Source: Oscheius onirici (Eukaryota; Nematoda; Chromadorea; Rhabditida; Rhabditidae). Taken from it: a DNA stretch of 64,000 bases. This document shows, piece after piece, positions 59,536 through 64,000 of the stretch; the stretch's first letter is position 1; each line of letters opens with the position of its first letter. The position numbers and the translations under genes were made by a program. The stretch spans positions 744,001-808,000 of the forward strand of contig OW051473.1 of the NCBI GenBank assembly GCA_932521025.1, given 5' to 3'. The notes beneath the pieces are model-generated. The model made no database searches. It worked only from the letters and a program-made list of their open reading frames with translations, and was not told where the DNA came from.

Positions 59536-60644
59536 TCAAACATGTTGGAAAATTGTCTTGAAAGGATCTTGATCAAACAAGCTCCGTTCATCAACATAGT
59601 ACTTGTTATGCAGTTTGGACAAAAGCGTTAGGGAATTTCTAGCAGCTTTGGTGAGCGACTCAGTGGAAACTAATTTTTCACACTTTTTCACTGATCTGGG
59701 AATGGTCTCGGTTGCATATTTGTCCAGTAGACAAGCCAGGTGCTCATGTCGGCCCTCCTTCGATTCTTCCAGATACTTGTCATCACAAATCAGGTTGAAG
59801 AACTCTTGCGTAAAGTTGGCGCCTTGGTTTCGGGATTTCTCAAAGAATGCCTGTGTGAACAGACTTCTGATCGTCTCAAAGTTGTTCGCAAGTTTCGGAA
59901 AGTCCTAAATTGTTTACTGTTTGTTACTTGTATATATCACACGAAACCTAAATTGTCTTAAATATTTTTTTATCCATATCTCTTTTTTCATCATACAGTA
60001 AAATACAAGTTTTTTAATTCAGGGATCTTTTTTCATCACATAGTGTGTTAAGAATCACGAACTTATCAGAACTGATCAAACGATATTCAATAACCAAAAG
60101 AGTCACAATATGTCAAAAGTTTAGCAGAGATCCAAAAACAAAAGTTTTATATTCTACATCTGCTCATGGTTAGGCAAAGTGGCATTAGGTGGTCTGAGGG
60201 AAAAGATGAATGGTAAACAAGGAAGTTCAAGCTAAACCTGAGGTTTTCCGACTGTTATGGGGTACAAATACAAGTGAAAACTCACGGAGGTCTGATTTCC
60301 AGGAAGCCATTGCCACTTGTCTTGAAGGTCAGAAACTCTTTCCTCTCGACTCATTGTCCAGTTTACCAAGGTTGGAACCTGATATAATTATCTCTTCTCC
60401 TTCATTTTGTGGAATATACCGTGCCCTGGTAGAACTCTCTCCATGCAAGATTGGGTCTCAGACGGTGGGCGTAATGTTCTGCTATTTGATTGAAGACCTG
60501 AAAATTATGATCAGTTAGTCCCAAACCCAAACTCACAATGTCCATGACTTTTCGTTTGTGCTCTTCTGGAACTTTTACCAACTCACTAGTAGAAGCCGGA
60601 TAAACAAAATAGAATAGAAAGCAGACGGTAAGCAGTAGTAACAT
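59536..60644 (-). CDS. Putative secreted protein, ~215 aa
   Basis: Starts MLLLLTVCFLFYFVYPASTS, a clear signal peptide, then ELVKVPEEHKRKVMDI. A short intron leads to VFNQIAEHYAHRLRPNLAWR, then an intron of about 43 nt and VPTLVNWTMSREERVSDLQD with an NQTS glycosylation site. A longer intron (59908 to about 60290) precedes the last exon DFPKLANNFETIRSLFTQAF, which contains three of the protein's cysteines and ends FQHV at TGA at 59536-59538. All joins are phase 0, which gives good support. It is helical and charged and resembles nematode secreted proteins in general, but I know no specific family. Confidence 0.75.
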
Positions 60645-61244
60645 CGTGGTAACGAGATCGGAAAGTATGATGAAGGAATCTGAGGCCCGCTCTAACAGAT
60701 GGGACAGCTGTTCATTCCTCTTTTTGTGAAGAGAGCGAGATAGAATGGTCGTTTTTACTCTCGATCCGGCAATCTCGCAAGCGAACACAATAATAAGACG
60801 AGAGGGAGAGAACGTGCAGCTGGTCGCATCGCCCGGGTGCGGGGCCCGAGAGGATCTCAAAGGAAATACGGACCTGTAAACAAGTGTTCCTCAAATCGAG
60901 TACCTCAAAGGAGGGATTCGACAGCGGATCTTTGCGATAAGAATACTGTATAAAGTGGTGAACATGAACTATTATTTGCCGAGGAGAATGACGTACAAAC
61001 CGAGGAGAACTGCAATTAGTCAAGGAAAAGTGTGCACCTAACACCTGGTGAAAGCAACAAAGAAGGTAAAGATCTATTCATTCGAGATACAAATTTTCTT
61101 TCAAGATGCTAACTTCTGGGAATCTTTTTGCTGTTTAGACGCTAACTGCTGCTCAGTATCCCATATTTTAATTCATTTGTGAAGAAAATCACAAAATTAA
61201 TTTTATTGGCTTTCGTTTGACAAAAGAGTACGCAGATCACATTT

Positions 61245-61538
61245 TTAGTCGAGGAGACTACGTGGAATGGTATTAGTGCGAAGCATGCTCAGCATCCTCT
61301 TGCACCATTTGATGTACTGAGCATATTCCTCGCGTTTTTGCGGAGAGACGTTTTCACTAAAAATAAATCTTTTAGAAAAATCGAAAAAGACATATACTCA
61401 CTCTCTGAGTTTTTCTTCAATATCGTCCAGCATCTCCTGAGTGTCACCGATAGGGTCCGGAGAAATGTCATACGCGTGATTAGCGGCTCTGCGATATACT
61501 CGAACAGCCTCCTCGTGGGTCATTGTCTGAATATCCAT
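61245..61538 (-). CDS. Small conserved-looking protein, 82 aa
   Basis: The ATG at 61538 opens MDIQTMTHEEAVRVYRRAAN and the exon runs to a GTGAGT donor in phase 2. A 45-nt intron (61357-61401) is followed by DENVSPQKREEYAQYIKWCK and RMLSMLRTNTIPRSLLD, ending at TAA at 61245-61247. The spliced length is exactly 83 codons. It is soluble and helical with no signal peptide. The regular composition suggests a real gene, perhaps a small subunit or adaptor. I do not recognise the family. Confidence 0.65.
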
Positions 61539-61549
61539 TGAGAAAAAAA

Positions 61550-62400
61550 TATTTCAGGAGAATGTAGACTGGCAAATTAACAGAGAAACGAGTCAAGCCC
61601 CTGTGCAAAAATGTCATGGGACCGGAACTCCTCTGCATTTTCTCAACCTTTAGGTTTTTATACACTTGGAACTACCCAAACATGAGCTTTAGACGCATGA
61701 TTTTGCCGACTATTGATATTAATTTTTTGCAGGGAAAGACTTTGGAAGCAGATAAGAACGTTGAATAAAGAAAGTTTGATTTAAAAGGAGAGAAAATGTT
61801 TGCGTCAATTTCCGTTTTCTACAATGCGCTGGCAGATGGCAGATGAAAAAAACTGAACGTTTTTCTGTCCTTTGCAGAAAAGTCAAAAGTCGTTTTTTCT
61901 ACAATTGAGTTAGAAAAGTTATCGAAAAAAGTGTGTTCGGCAAGATTTTACAAGAGGAAAATAGTAGGCTGTTCGGTGAAATGACCATTTGGCTTGAGTG
62001 ACTCAAGCTTTAAACATAAACAATCTGCATTTTGAGTCAATTCCCTGCAATCATTAAAGGAGTGTTTAAAAAGACGAAAATCAAAATAACTGGAAACTAA
62101 CCGTCAAATGGTACAAACCGTTGCAAGGAGAAGGAGAGGCGGTGCAGCTGCCTATCTAGCCCGGACCAAGTTTGGCTTGTCTGTAAATTTGTTACTTTTT
62201 GAGATAGAGATCGTTATTCCGTCGAACGGGCAGCATAAATAAAGATAACCTGTTTACTGACAGCTCGGTGCCTTCGTTTTGTAATAGACTGTGTACCTGA
62301 GCACATGAAAGGAGCTCTGCGGCTCAGCTCCGTTCTTCTTCTCAGTCTTCACAAACCATTTCAAATAAGCAATTCGAAGCTGTACAGGATGGGGTCTGGG
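61550..62400. other. Intergenic stretch, no supported gene
   Basis: 5' flank of the 82-aa gene. AT-rich sequence with no exon series. Confidence 0.4.
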
Positions 62401-62424
62401 ACTCTCCGGGTGCCGGGACACCTG

Positions 62425-62530
62425 CAAATATGGGCAAAAAATTTTGGTCGAGGCGGGAGTTCGAACCGGCAAATCATTTGCCGAATGTGACAGGGTCACT
62501 TCAAATCTTCGGGTTACCATGACCAGAAAA
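62425..62530 (-). repeat. tRNA-like remnant
   Basis: The minus strand reads CATGGTAACCCGAAGATTTG and later CCGGTTCGAACTCCCGC, an A-box/B-box pair at tRNA-like spacing. The ends TGGTC and GACCA could pair. The T-stem and anticodon stem pair poorly, so this is a degraded tRNA or a SINE head. Confidence 0.5.
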
Positions 62531-62753
62531 AAGGGAGGCAGCAGACACGGTCGTTTCCTTGTTGCTTTAGGAAACATTCGCAAAACATAGACTAAAAAAC
62601 TGTTGTCCTATAAGAAAGTGCGGAACCTTATACATTTAGGTTAGTGAAAACCGGAAAATTCTTGTGTACAATAGCTTGTCCAGACAAAGGTTAAATCAAA
62701 TTTATTTGTCTGGTTTCTTCTTTGTACAGATAGGTTTCGGCTTCTAAATCCAG

Positions 62754-63982
62754 TTACTTTCTACGGCAACACTGTTGACCACAAGGAGAGTAGTTCTGCT
62801 GACACTGACAGTTCTGAAATACGAAGCTTCTACAGTATTCTATATGCTCTTACATTGGAAGAAGTCTGTTGACAAGGTGTGGTGACTGGAGCGGCAACGG
62901 CATTGCAAGAGGAGTTGCAACTCTGAGCACAAGCTGGCTGACAGGAAGACATGGGTTGTTGCTGCTGAACGCACTGCTGCTGGCAAGTTTGCTATACATC
63001 TTTTAAAGAAATAGAAATTTGTTGTTACCTGGCACATTGGCATACACTGAGTGCTCTGGGCGACGGAGGCAGAAATCGACACCTGAACTACCTGAGGAGC
63101 TTGGGTAGTGAGGGCTGGAGCAGCAGCAATACAGGAACTTTGGCATTGCTGGCAATTCTGTACCGGTTGAGCAGGAGTACAAGCTGGCTGACACTGCTGG
63201 AGACAATTAGCAGGGGCGGGGGTAGTGAGAGCCTAAATTTTAACAGTTTAAAAATTTAAGACGCTTAAAATACTTGGCAGGTCTGCTCGCACTGGTTGCT
63301 GCAAGTGTTCTGACACTGCTGGACAGATTGTTGAGGAGGACAGATCTGTTGGCATTGAGCTTGACACTGAGGCATGCAGATAGTCAGGTCAAGAGTGATA
63401 ATCTGTGGCTGCTGCTGAACGCACTGCGGACCGCAAGCAGGCTGACAAGCTGGCTGACACTGAGGGGCAGAAGTAGTTGTAGTCACTGGATTGCACATGA
63501 CCTGACACTGGGGCTGACATTGACACTGTTGGACAGGGATCTGCTGTTGGACACAGTTGTTCTGGCAAGTCTGCTGGCACCGAGGCATGCATTGTGCGGC
63601 AGTAGTTGTGGCTACAGTAGTGGGATTCAGGTAGACTGGTTGGCAAGAGCTAATACATTGAGACTGACACTGGGACTGACAGCTAGGAGCAGCGGTAGGA
63701 GGGCATTGTTGAGTACAAGCCTGTAAATCGCTCGATAAAAGTCAACTGCACATAAACTACCTGAGAGCAAGCCGGCTGGCACTGAGTTGTCTGAACCGTA
63801 ACAGTTTGAGGTTGAGCCTGAACGGGAGCACAGGCACACATTGATGCAGCAGTGGTTGTAGTAATAGACATGGGAGCCTGTTGGCAAGAACAGACAGTCG
63901 AAACGGTAGAAGGAGTACATTGGCAAGATGTTTGGGTCGGTACAATACACCCACACTGTCTCTTCTCACGAAGAACGCTTCC
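62754..63982 (-). CDS. ABU/PQN-like Cys- and Gln-rich repeat protein (5' end beyond window)
   Basis: Five exons joined in phase 0 encode a repetitive protein dominated by C-x3-C modules such as CQPACQPACGPQC and CQAQCQQICP, plus QQQ stretches. This is the C_tripleX pattern of nematode ABU/PQN proteins, associated in C. elegans with pharyngeal cuticle and unfolded-protein response (family knowledge). The first visible exon (from 63982) has GSVLREKRQCGCIVP, with a KR site before the Cys domain. The tail CGQQCCRRK ends at TAA at 62754-62756. The acceptor at 63983-63985 shows that earlier exons lie outside the window. Gln codons and Cys spacing are regular throughout. Probably secreted. Confidence 0.85.
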
Positions 63983-64000
63983 CTGATTTAAATGTAATTT

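Noticed and set aside
59603-59908. 101-codon plus-strand ORF
   Set aside because: It is antisense to the last exon of the secreted protein at 59536-60644, which joins in phase to three further exons.
62425-62530. Functional tRNA gene
   Set aside because: A- and B-box motifs are visible, but the stems do not pair well enough for a cloverleaf.
63274-63726. 150-codon plus-strand ORF rich in Leu
   Set aside because: It is the antisense shadow of the Cys/Gln-rich repeat exons. CTG/CAG repeats keep both strands open.
1-64000. CRISPR arrays, bacterial operons, phage or plasmid features
   Set aside because: The DNA is intron-rich eukaryotic sequence. No regularly spaced direct repeats or prokaryotic gene organisation are present.

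Overview
The window is eukaryotic nuclear DNA, almost certainly from a nematode of the Caenorhabditis-like (chromadorean) type. The evidence is genes cut by many very short GT-AG introns (about 36-46 nt), nematode-type serpentine chemoreceptors (one Srx-like), a Cys/Gln-rich ABU/PQN-like pharyngeal-cuticle-type gene, two 5S rRNA copies, and pyrimidine-rich TTTCAG acceptors just upstream of start codons that could be trans-splice sites. Base composition is moderately AT-rich. The listed six-frame fragments are exons, so gene models were rebuilt here by hand from splice signals, reading phase and family similarity. None was checked against transcripts or a database.

Layout. 0-4 kb: a 5S rRNA gene (+), then IFT54/DYF-11/TRAF3IP1 (-) with a second 5S gene inside its first intron. 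4-7.8 kb: transposon debris, namely an internally deleted Tc1/mariner copy with clear TIRs, a small unknown Cys-containing gene end, and an RTE-like retrotransposon tail interrupted by a 311-bp MITE. 7.8-13.8 kb: two 7TM chemoreceptor genes (-) flanking an uncharacterised multi-exon gene. 14.4-21.9 kb: one full ABCA-type transporter (-) with two nucleotide-binding domains. 23.4 kb: tRNA-Ser(GCU). 23.8-25.9 kb: an SLC22-type organic-ion transporter (-). 26.5 kb: a small Cys-rich ORF. 27.7 kb: a chemoreceptor fragment. 28.5-33.1 kb: a TP53I11 (PIG11)-like membrane protein (-) with a long first intron. 33-40 kb: gene-poor, with a decayed protein-coding block near 35-36 kb.

40.2-54.6 kb: a complete inward-rectifier K+ channel (Kir/IRK), 16 coding exons and 520 codons. 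It has two small genes nested antisense in its introns, several inverted repeats, and a possible alternative last exon at 55.8 kb. 56.4 kb: the end of an unknown gene (-). 57.3-59.0 kb: an NR2E-like nuclear hormone receptor (+). 59.5-61.5 kb: a small putative secreted protein and an 82-aa protein (-). 62.7 kb to the window end: the ABU/PQN-like gene (-), cut off at its 5' end.

No operon is evident and the genes look like independent housekeeping, sensory and transport genes. I did not find a clearly new multi-gene system. The most notable local oddities are a 36-nt in-frame intron that splits the Kir selectivity-filter codons, alternative Kir C-termini that both end in hydrophobic-x-hydrophobic, a Pol III gene inside a ciliary gene's intron, and genes nested in introns.
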